A stretch of 64,000 bases of DNA from NCBI GenBank assembly GCA_900542295.1, contig UQNJ01000001.1, positions 1 to 64,000 of the forward strand. Direction: 5' to 3'. This DNA comes from an uncultured Eubacteriales bacterium (GTDB taxonomy: Bacteria > Bacillota > Clostridia > Peptostreptococcales > Anaerovoracaceae). A program made the position numbers and the translations under genes. Below, in pieces: positions 1 through 9,148 of this stretch. Within the stretch, counting starts at the first letter, position 1; every line of letters starts with the position of its first letter. Under the pieces are notes generated by a model. It was not told the origin of the DNA and made no database searches. It was given only the letters and a program-made list of their open reading frames with translations.

Positions 1-2
1 GA

Positions 3-29
3 GTACCCTAGTTATTGGGACTAGGGTAC
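3..29 (-). terminator. Probable intrinsic terminator of prfC
   Basis: A perfect 10-bp inverted repeat (3-12 with 20-29, 7-base loop) lies at the 3' end of prfC. Read on the minus strand, the stem begins within the last codons and includes the TAG stop. The T-tract expected after it would lie beyond base 1, so this is a probable rather than proven terminator. Confidence 0.6.
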
Positions 30-1631
30 CACCAACTCTTTTTGTCCTATAGGCCAAAACTGTTTTACATCAAGAGCCTCAAGTAGCTTTATATTGCTGT
101 TTTTTTCGCTGAAATAATTCAAAGTAAATTGGTTTGCAAATAAAATAAGAGGTCTTTCAAAATGGTCAAAAACCAGCATTGTTCTTGAATCAAGCACTGA
201 CTTAACAGCTTCTGTATCATCAGTTTCTACCCAGCGAGCAAGTGAAAAGTCGAGTCTGTCCATTCTTATTTTTGCATTATACTCATTTTCAAGTCTGTAC
301 TGGAAAACTTCAAATTGCAGCTGACCTACAGCGCCTATTATTACCTCGTTGTATTGGTTTTTGTATACCTGTATAGCTCCCTCCTGAGCTAATTGTGTCA
401 CACCTTTTTGGAACTGTTTTGCTTTCATTGTGTCTTTTGGAGTTACGAGAGCAAAAAGTTCCGGCGGGAAAGTAGGCAGAGGCTCAAAGAACAGTGGCTC
501 TTTTCTGGTGGAAAGAGTATCGCCTATCTGGTAATTTCCCGTATCATATATTCCTATGATATCGCCGGCTATGGCTGTTTCTACATTTTCACGCTGGTTT
601 GCCATAAGCATTGTAGACTGAGCCAACTTCATTTCTTTACCTGTTCTTGACAGCTTGACGCTCATTCCACGCTCAAAAGTTCCGGAGCATATTCTGAAAA
701 ATGCCAGTCTGTCTCTGTGGGCAGGATTCATATTGGCTTGTATTTTAAATATAAATCCGCTGAAAAAGTCATCGTCTGGAGCAACCTGTCCGTCGGTTGT
801 TTTTCTTACTCCGGGAGCAGGGGACATATCAAGGAAGTGCTCCAGGAATTGTGTAGTTCCAAAATCTGCAAGAGCCGAACCGAAGAATACCGGGGATAAT
901 CTGCCACAGTTTATAGCTTCTATATCAAATTCGTTGCCGGCACCTTGTATAAGTTCTATTTCATCTCTAAGTGACGACAAGTTGAATCCTGATATTTCAT
1001 TTTCCAGTTCGGGACCGAAAACACCGTCAGGACCAAGCTTGATTTTTTTATTTGCCTTGTATAGCACTGCTTCGTTTTTCTGAATATCATAGATTCCCTG
1101 AAAGTTAAGGCCACAGCCTATAGGCCATGTGACAGGAACAGACGGAAGACCAAGCACATCCTCCAGCTCCTGAATCAAATCGAAAGGATCTTTAGTTTCT
1201 CTGTCAAGTTTATTTATAAATGTAAAAACCGGTATATGACGCATAGCACAGACTTTAAACAGCTTTCTTGTCTGTGTTTCTATACCTTTTGCTCCGTCTA
1301 TAACCATTACGGCACTGTCTACTGAAGTAAGTATTCTGTATGTGTCTTCACCGAAGTCATTATGTCCGGGGGTGTCCATTATGGAAATAACCTTATCATC
1401 GTACTCAAACTGCATTACAGATGATGTTACGGATATACCTCTTTGCTTTTCTATTTCCATCCAGTCGGATGTTGCAAACTTATCATTTCTGCGGGCTTTA
1501 ACTGTACCGGCTTGTCTTATGGCTCCTCCGTGAAGCAAAAGTTTTTCTGTTAATGTTGTTTTTCCGGCATCCGGATGAGATATTATACCAAAAATTCGTC
1601 TTCTGTTTATTTCTTCCTGTCTGTTGGTCAT
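21..1631 (-). CDS. prfC: Peptide chain release factor 3 (RF3)
   Basis: RF3 is a cytoplasmic GTPase that removes RF1/RF2 from the ribosome after peptide release. The 536-residue product is close to the usual 520-530. The GTPase domain shows the P-loop SHPDAGKTT (about 18-26), DTPGH (86-90) and NKLD (140-143). It is followed by EF-Tu-like domain II and the RF3 C-terminal domain. The SHPDAGKT form separates RF3 from EF-G. The ATG at 1629-1631 has an AGGAA ribosome site about 7 bases upstream. It is divergent from the MATE gene. Confidence 0.96.
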   Translation of the reverse strand: MTNRQEEINRRRIFGIISHPDAGKTTLTEKLLLHGGAIRQAGTVKARRNDKFATSDWMEIEKQRGISVTSSVMQFEYDDKVISIMDTPGHNDFGEDTYRILTSVDSAVMVIDGAKGIETQTRKLFKVCAMRHIPVFTFINKLDRETKDPFDLIQELEDVLGLPSVPVTWPIGCGLNFQGIYDIQKNEAVLYKANKKIKLGPDGVFGPELENEISGFNLSSLRDEIELIQGAGNEFDIEAINCGRLSPVFFGSALADFGTTQFLEHFLDMSPAPGVRKTTDGQVAPDDDFFSGFIFKIQANMNPAHRDRLAFFRICSGTFERGMSVKLSRTGKEMKLAQSTMLMANQRENVETAIAGDIIGIYDTGNYQIGDTLSTRKEPLFFEPLPTFPPELFALVTPKDTMKAKQFQKGVTQLAQEGAIQVYKNQYNEVIIGAVGQLQFEVFQYRLENEYNAKIRMDRLDFSLARWVETDDTEAVKSVLDSRTMLVFDHFERPLILFANQFTLNYFSEKNSNIKLLEALDVKQFWPIGQKELVVP

Positions 1632-1663
1632 TTCAATTCCTTTCTTTAAAAACTCACCCTAAT

Positions 1664-1691
1664 ATAATACCATAATTGTTGAATTTGTAAA
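1664..1691 (-). promoter_or_regulatory. Promoter for prfC
   Basis: On the minus strand, TTTACA (1686-1691) is followed after 16 bases by TATTAT (1664-1669), which suits sigma-A. The start point would be near 1657, leaving a leader of about 26 bases before the ATG. The -35 hexamer sits inside the spacer of the divergent MATE promoter. Confidence 0.6.
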
Positions 1692-1707
1692 TAATTTATT
1701 GTATAAT
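1679..1707 (+). promoter_or_regulatory. Promoter for the MATE transporter gene
   Basis: TTGAAT (1679-1684), a 17-base spacer and a perfect TATAAT (1702-1707) make a strong sigma-A promoter. A good ribosome site, AGGAGGT, follows at about 1723. It overlaps the minus-strand prfC promoter. Confidence 0.7.
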
Positions 1708-1742
1708 ATTTCTTTGGCTAATAGGAGGTACAGAGAAAGAGT

Positions 1743-3128
1743 ATGAACAAATCAGCAGAAAATAATACAATAAATCAAATGACCAATGAAAACAAGATGG
1801 GAACCATGCCTGTAAGAAAACTTCTTATGAGTATGGCCTGGCCTGCTATTCTGTCTATGACAATAAATGCCATGTACAATGTGGTTGACAGCATCTTTGT
1901 TTCAAGGATAGGTGAAGATGCCTTGACTGCCGTATCCCTTGTAAATCCTATACAGATGATGATAATAGCCATTTCAGTGGGAAGCGGAGTTGGTATCAAT
2001 TCTCTGATTGCAAGAAGGCTTGGAGCTCAAAATCAGGAGGCTGCTGACAAAGCCGCAAGTACAAGTATCAGAATAGGTCTTTTTAACTATCTTATATTTT
2101 TTGTAATCGGTGTATTTTTTGCAAAACCTTTTATATCGGGTTATGCAGATGAAGGAACATTTATATACGATTCAGCTTGCCGATATCTTCAGATAATATG
2201 CATAGGGTCACTGTTTCTTAATATACAGGTGGTTCTGGAAAAAGTTCTGCAGTCCACAGGCAATATGGTAGCACCTATGAAATGCAGCCTTACAGGAGCC
2301 ATTGTAAATATAATCCTGGACCCTATTTTAATATTCGGAATGTTCGGGCTGCCAAAGATGGGTGTAGCAGGAGCTGCAATCGCTACAATAACAGGTCAGC
2401 TTTGTGGAATGATAATGGGAATAACAATAGTTATAAGAGGTGAGCACCTTGTAAACATCAAATTAAAGGGTTTCAAAATGGACTGGAGAATAGTGGGGGA
2501 TATTTACAAAGTAGGACTTCCTTCTATAGTTATGCAGTCAATTGGCTCATTTATGATAATTTTCTACAATATGATACTGGTTGTTTATTCGACAACCGCA
2601 GTAGCAGTGCTTGGAATATATTTCAGAATACAATCGTTCGTATTCATGCCGGTATTCGGTCTTAACCAGGGTGCAATGCCTATTATGGGCTATAATTACG
2701 GAGCTAAAAACAAAGAAAGACTCATGAGCACTTACAAAGAAGCATTTAAGGTGGCTCTTATAGTAATGGCAGCAGGAACCGTACTGTTTCAAACAATTCC
2801 GGCTCAGCTTCTTATGATATTCGACGCTTCTGAGGAAATGCTGAGAATAGGCGTACCTGCCCTGAGACTTATAAGTCTCTGCTTTATACCTGCGGCATTC
2901 GGCATAATAACCGGAACACTCTTCCAAGGAACAGGTCACGGCGTACTCAGTTTATATGCATCTGTAATAAGACAGCTTATCGGTATTTTGCCGCTGGCAT
3001 TTATCCTTATCAGAATAGGCGGAGTGACACTTTCATGGCTTTCATTCCCTCTTGCGGAAGTTTTAGGCCTTGTTTACAGTGCAGTGATGCTTAAATGGCT
3101 GTACAAGAACGAAATATCAAAACTGTAA
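1743..3128 (+). CDS. MATE family multidrug/Na+ antiporter
   Basis: The 461-residue polytopic inner-membrane protein has the two-bundle MATE layout: a first MatE domain at about 25-185 and a second at about 250-415, twelve hydrophobic segments in all. The family exports cationic drugs or metabolites in exchange for Na+ or H+. The motif MAWPAILSMTINAMYNVVDS near residue 30 and the NQGAMPIMGYNYGAK segment near 305 are typical of the DinF/NorM-like branch in Clostridia. The ATG follows AGGAGGTACAGAGAAAGAGT. The substrate cannot be told from sequence. Confidence 0.9.
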   Translation: MNKSAENNTINQMTNENKMGTMPVRKLLMSMAWPAILSMTINAMYNVVDSIFVSRIGEDALTAVSLVNPIQMMIIAISVGSGVGINSLIARRLGAQNQEAADKAASTSIRIGLFNYLIFFVIGVFFAKPFISGYADEGTFIYDSACRYLQIICIGSLFLNIQVVLEKVLQSTGNMVAPMKCSLTGAIVNIILDPILIFGMFGLPKMGVAGAAIATITGQLCGMIMGITIVIRGEHLVNIKLKGFKMDWRIVGDIYKVGLPSIVMQSIGSFMIIFYNMILVVYSTTAVAVLGIYFRIQSFVFMPVFGLNQGAMPIMGYNYGAKNKERLMSTYKEAFKVALIVMAAGTVLFQTIPAQLLMIFDASEEMLRIGVPALRLISLCFIPAAFGIITGTLFQGTGHGVLSLYASVIRQLIGILPLAFILIRIGGVTLSWLSFPLAEVLGLVYSAVMLKWLYKNEISKL

Positions 3129-3130
3129 TA

Positions 3131-3173
3131 AAAAATCGGCATCAGTAATTTGTTAAAACAGATGCCGATTTTT
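3131..3173. terminator. Bidirectional terminator between MATE and EamA genes
   Basis: A 13-bp perfect inverted repeat (3131-3143 with 3161-3173) has A-runs on one side and T-runs on the other. It sits between two convergent genes, so it can stop transcription from both sides. Confidence 0.85.
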
Positions 3174-3194
3174 CTTATATTTTGATTATTAAAG

Positions 3195-4070
3195 TTAAAG
3201 CAGCATTCCAAGTGTACCTGCTGTTATCAGGACAAGTCCGGAGAATGATTTTATTGTAAGTTTTTCTTTAAAAACAAAATAAGAGAAGACTATTGTAACT
3301 ATTATACTCAGTTTGTCGATAGGAACAACTGCACTAGCCGGGCCTGTTTGAAGAGCTTTGTAGTAGCAAAGCCAAGAGCCTCCTGTTGCAAGACCTGAAA
3401 GACATATAAAGGAGAGTTCTTTTTTTGAAATCTTGTTTATCTGATAACCCTTTTTCGTTATTCCAACCATGAGCCATGCCATTATAAGTACAACGAATGT
3501 TCTTATGGCAGTTCCAAGATTAGAATCTATGTTTTCAATGCCAATTTTACCTAAAATAGAAGTAAGAGCCGCAAAGACTGCTGACATAAATGCATATGGA
3601 AGATAGCTGCCTTTTGTGGAAGAATAGCTGGATGATCCCTTACTTTCAATCATCATAAGAGTTCCTGATCCGATAAAAACCATACAAATAACTTTGAGTA
3701 ATGTGATATCCTCCTTTAGAAATATAAAAGCCAAGATCATTGTAAGTACTGTGCTTGATTTATCTATCGGAATCACCTTGTTTATATCTCCAACCTGCAA
3801 AGCTTTGAAGTAGCAGAGCCAGGAGCCTCCCGTTGCAAGTCCCGAAAGTATAAGAAATCCCCACGTTCTGAAAGAAATTTCAGATATATGAGTTTCTGTA
3901 CCTGCTATTGCAACCATGACAACAGACATCAAAAAAACAACAATTGTTCGTATGGCTGTTGCAACAGAGGAATCTGTCGTCTTTATACCACATTTAGCTA
4001 ATATTGAAGTTATGCCTGCAAAAAAAGCAGAACCAAAAGCAAATAGTATCCATATCATATCAGTCTTCAT
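3195..4070 (-). CDS. EamA (drug/metabolite transporter) family permease
   Basis: A 291-residue membrane protein made of two EamA repeats, about ten transmembrane helices. The internal duplication is plain: ATGGSWLCYFKALQ in the first half and ATGGSWLCYYKALQ in the second, each followed by a PIDK motif. It resembles Clostridia EamA members of unknown substrate. The start chosen is the ATG at 4068-4070, which has GAGG 6 bases upstream; an in-frame ATG at 4080-4082 is possible. It overlaps the end of the upstream cysteine-cluster gene, so the two are probably translated in tandem. Confidence 0.85.
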   Translation of the reverse strand: MKTDMIWILFAFGSAFFAGITSILAKCGIKTTDSSVATAIRTIVVFLMSVVMVAIAGTETHISEISFRTWGFLILSGLATGGSWLCYFKALQVGDINKVIPIDKSSTVLTMILAFIFLKEDITLLKVICMVFIGSGTLMMIESKGSSSYSSTKGSYLPYAFMSAVFAALTSILGKIGIENIDSNLGTAIRTFVVLIMAWLMVGITKKGYQINKISKKELSFICLSGLATGGSWLCYYKALQTGPASAVVPIDKLSIIVTIVFSYFVFKEKLTIKSFSGLVLITAGTLGMLL

Positions 4071-4608
4071 AATCCGCCTCATATCTTCTTTTAGAGTCCA
4101 TCTCTACAAGGTCATATATTAGAGGATCTCTTATAAGATGAGCCCATACTGTGTAAGTTGCTTTTACAAAATCTTCGTTAAGCATTATATTACCGTCTAA
4201 AAGTGGGCATTTATATGGCAGTTCTTCGTCATTCATAATCAGAGACAAAATTCCGTTTTCGTCAATATGAGGAGCCAGTGGAAAAGTTCTGCATTGTAAA
4301 GGTCTCATGCTGCGCGGACATTTTGGAGGAGTATTGCAGTGCACGAAATAAACATCGCCGTACCATGAATCGGGGAATTCAAAATCCTCGGCTTGCTGAA
4401 CGCTCCATTGCAGCCAGTCGCTGTTTTTGTCATGTATCTTATCTTCGCCCGGATATAAATATATTCCAAGGTCTGCTTCTGCCATATCTCCGCTGTATGT
4501 ACAGCATGCCGCACCGCAAAGCTTTCCGCAGTCATAGCTAACGGGGGACACTTTGTCCAAAAGTCTGTAAATGGCTTTCCATGTTCTTTTTTTAATCATA
4601 CTTTTCAT
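4060..4608 (-). CDS. YkgJ-family cysteine cluster protein
   Basis: A 182-residue soluble protein with a CxxxCxxxCC cluster at residues 27-36 and a second set of cysteines in CNTPPKCPRSMRPLQC near residues 90-105. This pattern marks the YkgJ/UPF0153 family, taken to bind zinc or an iron-sulfur cluster; its function is not established. It overlaps the downstream EamA gene by a few codons. Confidence 0.75.
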   Translation of the reverse strand: MKSMIKKRTWKAIYRLLDKVSPVSYDCGKLCGAACCTYSGDMAEADLGIYLYPGEDKIHDKNSDWLQWSVQQAEDFEFPDSWYGDVYFVHCNTPPKCPRSMRPLQCRTFPLAPHIDENGILSLIMNDEELPYKCPLLDGNIMLNEDFVKATYTVWAHLIRDPLIYDLVEMDSKRRYEADYED

Positions 4609-4724
4609 GTGTATTATTTTATCATATTTTGCTATTGTTTACCTGAAAAAATAAAAATTTATATAATGGATTACTATATTTTTTCTATAAATAATGGAGT
4701 AAAAGTAACAACCTTAACACTATC

Positions 4725-4761
4725 TTAGCAAAATTTTAGCAAAATGGTGGTAAAATATAAT
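4725..4761 (+). promoter_or_regulatory. Promoter region with tandem 11-bp repeat upstream of the activase gene
   Basis: Two exact copies of TTAGCAAAAT (4725-4734 and 4736-4745) are spaced 11 bases apart, one helical turn. They are followed by a perfect TATAAT at 4756-4761. No good -35 hexamer is seen at 17 bases; the repeats cover that spot. The arrangement suggests a regulator-binding site replacing or overlapping the -35 element. Confidence 0.45.
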
Positions 4762-4788
4762 GCGAAAAGAAAAAGTTAAGGGGATTTT

Positions 4789-7700
4789 ATGAGAATTGGA
4801 ATTGACGTAGGTTCAACAACCGTAAAAATAATTTTAATAGATGAGAATGAAAATGTTGTATACCGGAGATATGAAAGGCACATGTCCAGCGTATTCGACA
4901 AAGTTAAGGAATGTCTTAAAGACCTGACAGACGAAGTGGGAGACATAGGTGTAAAGTGTGTAATAACAGGTTCGGGAGGTCTTGCTTTGGCAGAAAAAAT
5001 CGGCACTCCATTTGAACAGGAAGTTGTCACATGTTCTCTTGCAGTTGAAAAGCTGATTCCTCAGACAGATGTTGCAATCGAGCTTGGAGGCGAAGATGCT
5101 AAGATAACTTATTTTGGCAGCGCTGTTGAACAGCGTATGAACGGAACATGTGCCGGAGGTACAGGTGCATTTATAGACCAGATGGCAATACTCCTCAACA
5201 CTGATGGAAATGGTCTTAATGAGGCAGCTAAAAACTATAAAGTTATATACCCAATTGCCGCAAGGTGCGGAGTATTTGCAAAAACTGATATACAGCCGCT
5301 GATAAACGAAGGAGCTCCTCTGGAAAATCTGGCAGCATCAATATTTCAGGCAGTAGTTAATCAGACCATAAGCGGACTTGCATGCGGACACAAAATAAAG
5401 GGAAATGTTGCTTTCCTGGGAGGTCCTCTTACATATATGTCTGAGCTTAGAAAGAGATTCATAGAAACGTTGGAGTTGAAACCGGAAGAGGTTATATTTC
5501 CGGAAAACTCCAAATATTTTGTTGCACTTGGTGCAGCATTTATGGCTGAAAAATCGCCTGTGGTTAAGCTAAGTGAAATTCTTGAAAAAATAAATGAAGT
5601 AGACGCATCTTCTCTTACAGGAACCAAGAGAATAGAGCCGCTTTTCAAAAATATTGAGGAATATAATGAATTTAAGGAGCGTCATAACCGAGCAAAAATA
5701 AAAAGAAAAGATATCAGCGAGGCAAAGGGACCTTTGTTTCTTGGTATTGATGCAGGTTCTACAACAACAAAGGCTGCGCTTATAGACAAAGATAAAAATC
5801 TTTTATACAGTTTTTACAGAGGAAACGAAGGAAATCCGCTTGCTACAACCAAGGAGCTGCTCAAAGAGGTTTACAAAATTCTGCCTGATGAAGCATATAT
5901 TGCAAATACTACGGTAACCGGCTATGGCGAAGGACTTATAAAGGCAGGATTTAATGCCGATTACGGTATAATAGAAACCATGGCTCATTATAAGGCTGCC
6001 GAGGAATTCCTTCCGGGAGTTGATTTTATACTGGATATAGGCGGTCAGGATATGAAATGCATGAAGATAAAGGATCATGCCATATACAGTATTATGCTCA
6101 ATGAAGCTTGCTCCTCCGGCTGCGGTTCTTTCATAGAAACATATGCAAAATCAGTAAATATGTCTGTTGAGGATTTTGCAAATGTAGGTCTTCATGCAGA
6201 AAATCCTGTAGATTTAGGAACAAGATGTACCGTGTTTATGAATTCCATGGTAAAGCAGGCTCAAAAGGAGGGCGCACAGATAAGCGATATAGCCGCAGGA
6301 CTTTCTTACTCTGTCATAAAAAACGCTTTATATAAAGTGATAAAGCTTAGAAATCCTGAAGAGGCCGGAAACAATATAGTTGTTCAGGGAGGAACATTCC
6401 TCAATGAGTCTGTGCTCAGAGCAATAGAAAAGGTTTTAGGAAAAGAAGTAGTTCGTCCCGACATAGCAGGAATCATGGGGGCATACGGCTGCGCTTTAAA
6501 TTCTCTTGAAAACTTTGAAGAAAGACATATATCATTTGTGACTCCTGCAGACAGCCTTGATGATTTCAAGGCCGCAACTACAAATACCAGATGCAAGGGA
6601 TGCGAAAACAACTGCATGCTTACTGTCACAAAGTTTGCAGACGGAGCGAGGTATATAACCGGAAACAGGTGCGAGAAAGGAGCCGGCAAGACAGAGGAAC
6701 ATAAGAATCTTCCGGATCTTTACGAATACAAACTCAAGAGAGTTTTCGACTATGAGCCGCTCAGCGACAAAGAAGCTGTTCGCGGAAGAATAGCAATTCC
6801 AAGAGTATTAAACATATATGAAAATTATCCTTTCTGGTTCACATTATTTACAGAACTGAAATTTAAAGTTGTCCTGTCACCAAACTCATCGAAAGAACTC
6901 TATGAGAAGGGGATAGATACAATTTCTTCCGATACTGCCTGCTATCCGGCAAAAATGGTTCACGGCCATATCAAAACGCTTGTTGAAATGGGAGAAAAGA
7001 GGATATTCTATCCATGTATCAACTATGAACAAAAGGAGGATTCTCAATCGCAGAATCACTATAATTGTCCGATTGTGGCAACATACCCGGAGGTTATAGC
7101 CAACAATATGGATGAGATCTTCAGGGATGCCGGTGTAGAGTTTATGCATCCTTTCGTTCCTTATGACGATGATAAAAGGCTTATCAAAAGACTTGCAGAG
7201 ATTTTGAAAAATCAAGAGATAGATATTAAAGAGATAAAGGATGCTGTTTCCAAGGCCAGAGAGGAAGAACTGCACTTCAAGGATGATGTCAGAAGGGAGG
7301 GCGAGGCTGCGCTCAGATACATAGAAAAGCACGGCAAAAAAGGTATAATCCTTTCAGGCAGACCATATCACTTGGACAAAGAAATAAATCACGGAATCAA
7401 TAAGATGATAACTTCATTTGATATGGTAGTCCTTTCCGAGGATTCCGTCTGTCATCTAAGTTCGCTTAAACGCCCTATAAGAGTGCTTGATCAGTGGACA
7501 TACCACTCAAGACTTTATAAGGCCGCAGATTTTGCGGGAACAAGGGATGATGTGGAACTCATACAGCTTAATTCTTTCGGATGTGGAGTAGACGCTGTTA
7601 CCACCGATCAGGTGGAAGAAATATTGGAGCATAACAATAAGCTATATACGGTGCTTAAAATAGACGAGGGCACCAACATGGGAGCTGCAAGAATACGCAT

Positions 7701-9006
7701 ACGCTCTCTTAAAGCAGCCATAGACGAAAGAAGTAAGAACGACATTAAGCCGGAGCATTATGAGAAACCGTATAAACGCAAATTTTTCACAAAGGAAATG
7801 AAAAAGGATTATACTGTCATAATTCCGCAGATGTCACCTATTCATTTCCAATATTTTGAAGCAGTCATGAATTCCAGCGGTTATAAAGCCGTACTCATGC
7901 CTACCGTAGATAAGAATGCCGTAGACGAGGGTCTTAAATACATAAATAATGATGCATGTTATCCTACCCTTGTAACCTTAGGCAAGATGATAAGCGCCCT
8001 TAAATCAGGTGAATATGATCTTGACAGAACTGCGCTTATAATGTCTCAGACGGGGGGAGGATGCAGAGCCAGCAACTATATTGCACTCCTCAGAAAAGCT
8101 CTTAAGGATTTGGGAATGGAGCAGGTTCCGGTAATATCATTTAATACAGCCGGACTTGAATCAAATCCGGGATTTAAGATAGGCATTTCCATGGGTAAAA
8201 AGCTTATCATAGGGGCACTTTACGGAGATTTGTTCCAGAGACTTTTATATGCTACAAGACCTTACGAGAAAGTCAAAGGAAGCGCCGTAGGCATAATGAA
8301 AAAATACGAGCCTGAAATTATGCAAAACTGCAGAGATGGCAAAATATCCACATATAAAAGACTGGCGAAGAAGATTGTAGAAGAATATGATAATCTTCCT
8401 TTGACCGGTGAGAAGAAACCGAGAGTAGGTGTAGTAGGTGAGATTCTTGTAAAGTATCATCCCGATGCCAACAACAACATAGTGGGCATAATAGAAAAAG
8501 AGGGCGGAGAAGCCGTAGTCCTCGATTTGATAGACTTCTTTTTGTACGGAATGTACAGCAAGAAGTTCAACTATGAAAAGCTTTCCGGCTCATACCTCAA
8601 ATATAAAGGAAACAGTATTGCAATAAAAATAGTCGAATGGTTCAGAACGCCCATGAGAAAGGCGCTGAGGGAAAGCAAACGATTCAGCGAACCGTCTTAC
8701 ATAGAGGAAACGGCTGCTGCCGCATCTAAGATAGCATCTATCGGAAACCAGTGCGGAGAGGGATGGCTTCTTACAGGCGAGATGCTGGAGCTTATCAAGA
8801 GCGGAGTTAACAATATAGCATGTCTTCAGCCTTTTGCTTGTCTTCCTAACCATGTTACCGGAAAAGGTATGATGAAAGCCATAAGAGAACGGTATCCTAA
8901 GGCTAATATCGTAGCTATCGACTACGACCCGGGCGCCAGCGATACCAATCAGCTTAACCGCATTAAGCTGATGATGGCCACTGCCCACAAGAATTTTAAT
9001 AAGTAA
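4789..9006 (+). CDS. Large 2-hydroxyacyl-CoA dehydratase activase (BadF/BadG/BcrA/BcrD ATPase fusion)
   Basis: A 1405-residue soluble protein. Two BcrAD/BadFG ATPase domains lie in tandem, each opening with an ASKHA phosphate loop (DVGSTTVK at about 6-13; DAGSTTTK at about 320-327). Each also has the cysteine pair that holds the bridging [4Fe-4S] cluster of HgdC-type activases (for domain 1, C121 in TCAGGTGAF and C160 in ARCGVF). A cysteine group RCKGCENNC near 602-610 leads into a DUF2229-like region, and the last 400 residues resemble the HgdB-like dehydratase component. Family members of about 1400 residues occur widely in Clostridia. By homology it would use ATP to push an electron onto a 2-hydroxyacyl-CoA dehydratase; no dehydratase subunits or CoA transferase are beside it, so its partner is unknown. 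It stands alone with its own promoter and terminator. Confidence 0.88.
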   Translation: MRIGIDVGSTTVKIILIDENENVVYRRYERHMSSVFDKVKECLKDLTDEVGDIGVKCVITGSGGLALAEKIGTPFEQEVVTCSLAVEKLIPQTDVAIELGGEDAKITYFGSAVEQRMNGTCAGGTGAFIDQMAILLNTDGNGLNEAAKNYKVIYPIAARCGVFAKTDIQPLINEGAPLENLAASIFQAVVNQTISGLACGHKIKGNVAFLGGPLTYMSELRKRFIETLELKPEEVIFPENSKYFVALGAAFMAEKSPVVKLSEILEKINEVDASSLTGTKRIEPLFKNIEEYNEFKERHNRAKIKRKDISEAKGPLFLGIDAGSTTTKAALIDKDKNLLYSFYRGNEGNPLATTKELLKEVYKILPDEAYIANTTVTGYGEGLIKAGFNADYGIIETMAHYKAAEEFLPGVDFILDIGGQDMKCMKIKDHAIYSIMLNEACSSGCGSFIETYAKSVNMSVEDFANVGLHAENPVDLGTRCTVFMNSMVKQAQKEGAQISDIAAGLSYSVIKNALYKVIKLRNPEEAGNNIVVQGGTFLNESVLRAIEKVLGKEVVRPDIAGIMGAYGCALNSLENFEERHISFVTPADSLDDFKAATTNTRCKGCENNCMLTVTKFADGARYITGNRCEKGAGKTEEHKNLPDLYEYKLKRVFDYEPLSDKEAVRGRIAIPRVLNIYENYPFWFTLFTELKFKVVLSPNSSKELYEKGIDTISSDTACYPAKMVHGHIKTLVEMGEKRIFYPCINYEQKEDSQSQNHYNCPIVATYPEVIANNMDEIFRDAGVEFMHPFVPYDDDKRLIKRLAEILKNQEIDIKEIKDAVSKAREEELHFKDDVRREGEAALRYIEKHGKKGIILSGRPYHLDKEINHGINKMITSFDMVVLSEDSVCHLSSLKRPIRVLDQWTYHSRLYKAADFAGTRDDVELIQLNSFGCGVDAVTTDQVEEILEHNNKLYTVLKIDEGTNMGAARIRIRSLKAAIDERSKNDIKPEHYEKPYKRKFFTKEMKKDYTVIIPQMSPIHFQYFEAVMNSSGYKAVLMPTVDKNAVDEGLKYINNDACYPTLVTLGKMISALKSGEYDLDRTALIMSQTGGGCRASNYIALLRKALKDLGMEQVPVISFNTAGLESNPGFKIGISMGKKLIIGALYGDLFQRLLYATRPYEKVKGSAVGIMKKYEPEIMQNCRDGKISTYKRLAKKIVEEYDNLPLTGEKKPRVGVVGEILVKYHPDANNNIVGIIEKEGGEAVVLDLIDFFLYGMYSKKFNYEKLSGSYLKYKGNSIAIKIVEWFRTPMRKALRESKRFSEPSYIEETAAAASKIASIGNQCGEGWLLTGEMLELIKSGVNNIACLQPFACLPNHVTGKGMMKAIRERYPKANIVAIDYDPGASDTNQLNRIKLMMATAHKNFNK

Positions 9007-9020
9007 GATATACAAAGAGC

Positions 9021-9062
9021 AAATACCTGTCTGTATATTTCAATAAGCGGGCGGGTATTTTT
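9021..9062 (+). terminator. Intrinsic terminator after the activase gene
   Basis: A 14-bp stem (9021-9034 with 9047-9060, four G-T pairs, 12-base loop) runs into a T-tract starting within the 3' arm. It lies 15 bases after the stop codon. Confidence 0.8.
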
Positions 9063-9093
9063 ATAAATTTTTTAATAATCGCACAACGTTTGC

Positions 9094-9122
9094 TTGATAA
9101 TTAACTAATAAAAAGATATGAT
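9094..9122 (+). promoter_or_regulatory. Promoter for the 9.1-10.4 kb gene group
   Basis: TTGATA (9094-9099), a 17-base spacer and TATGAT (9117-9122). A strong ribosome site, AAGGAGGGG, follows at 9138-9145, but no start codon lies behind it. Confidence 0.55.
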
Positions 9123-9148
9123 ATAAGTGCAAAGAAAAGGAGGGGACA

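Noticed and set aside
655..1083. A 142-codon plus-strand frame inside prfC, and many other frames antisense to housekeeping genes.
   Set aside because: They lie wholly within conserved genes on the other strand and have no ribosome sites or family likeness.
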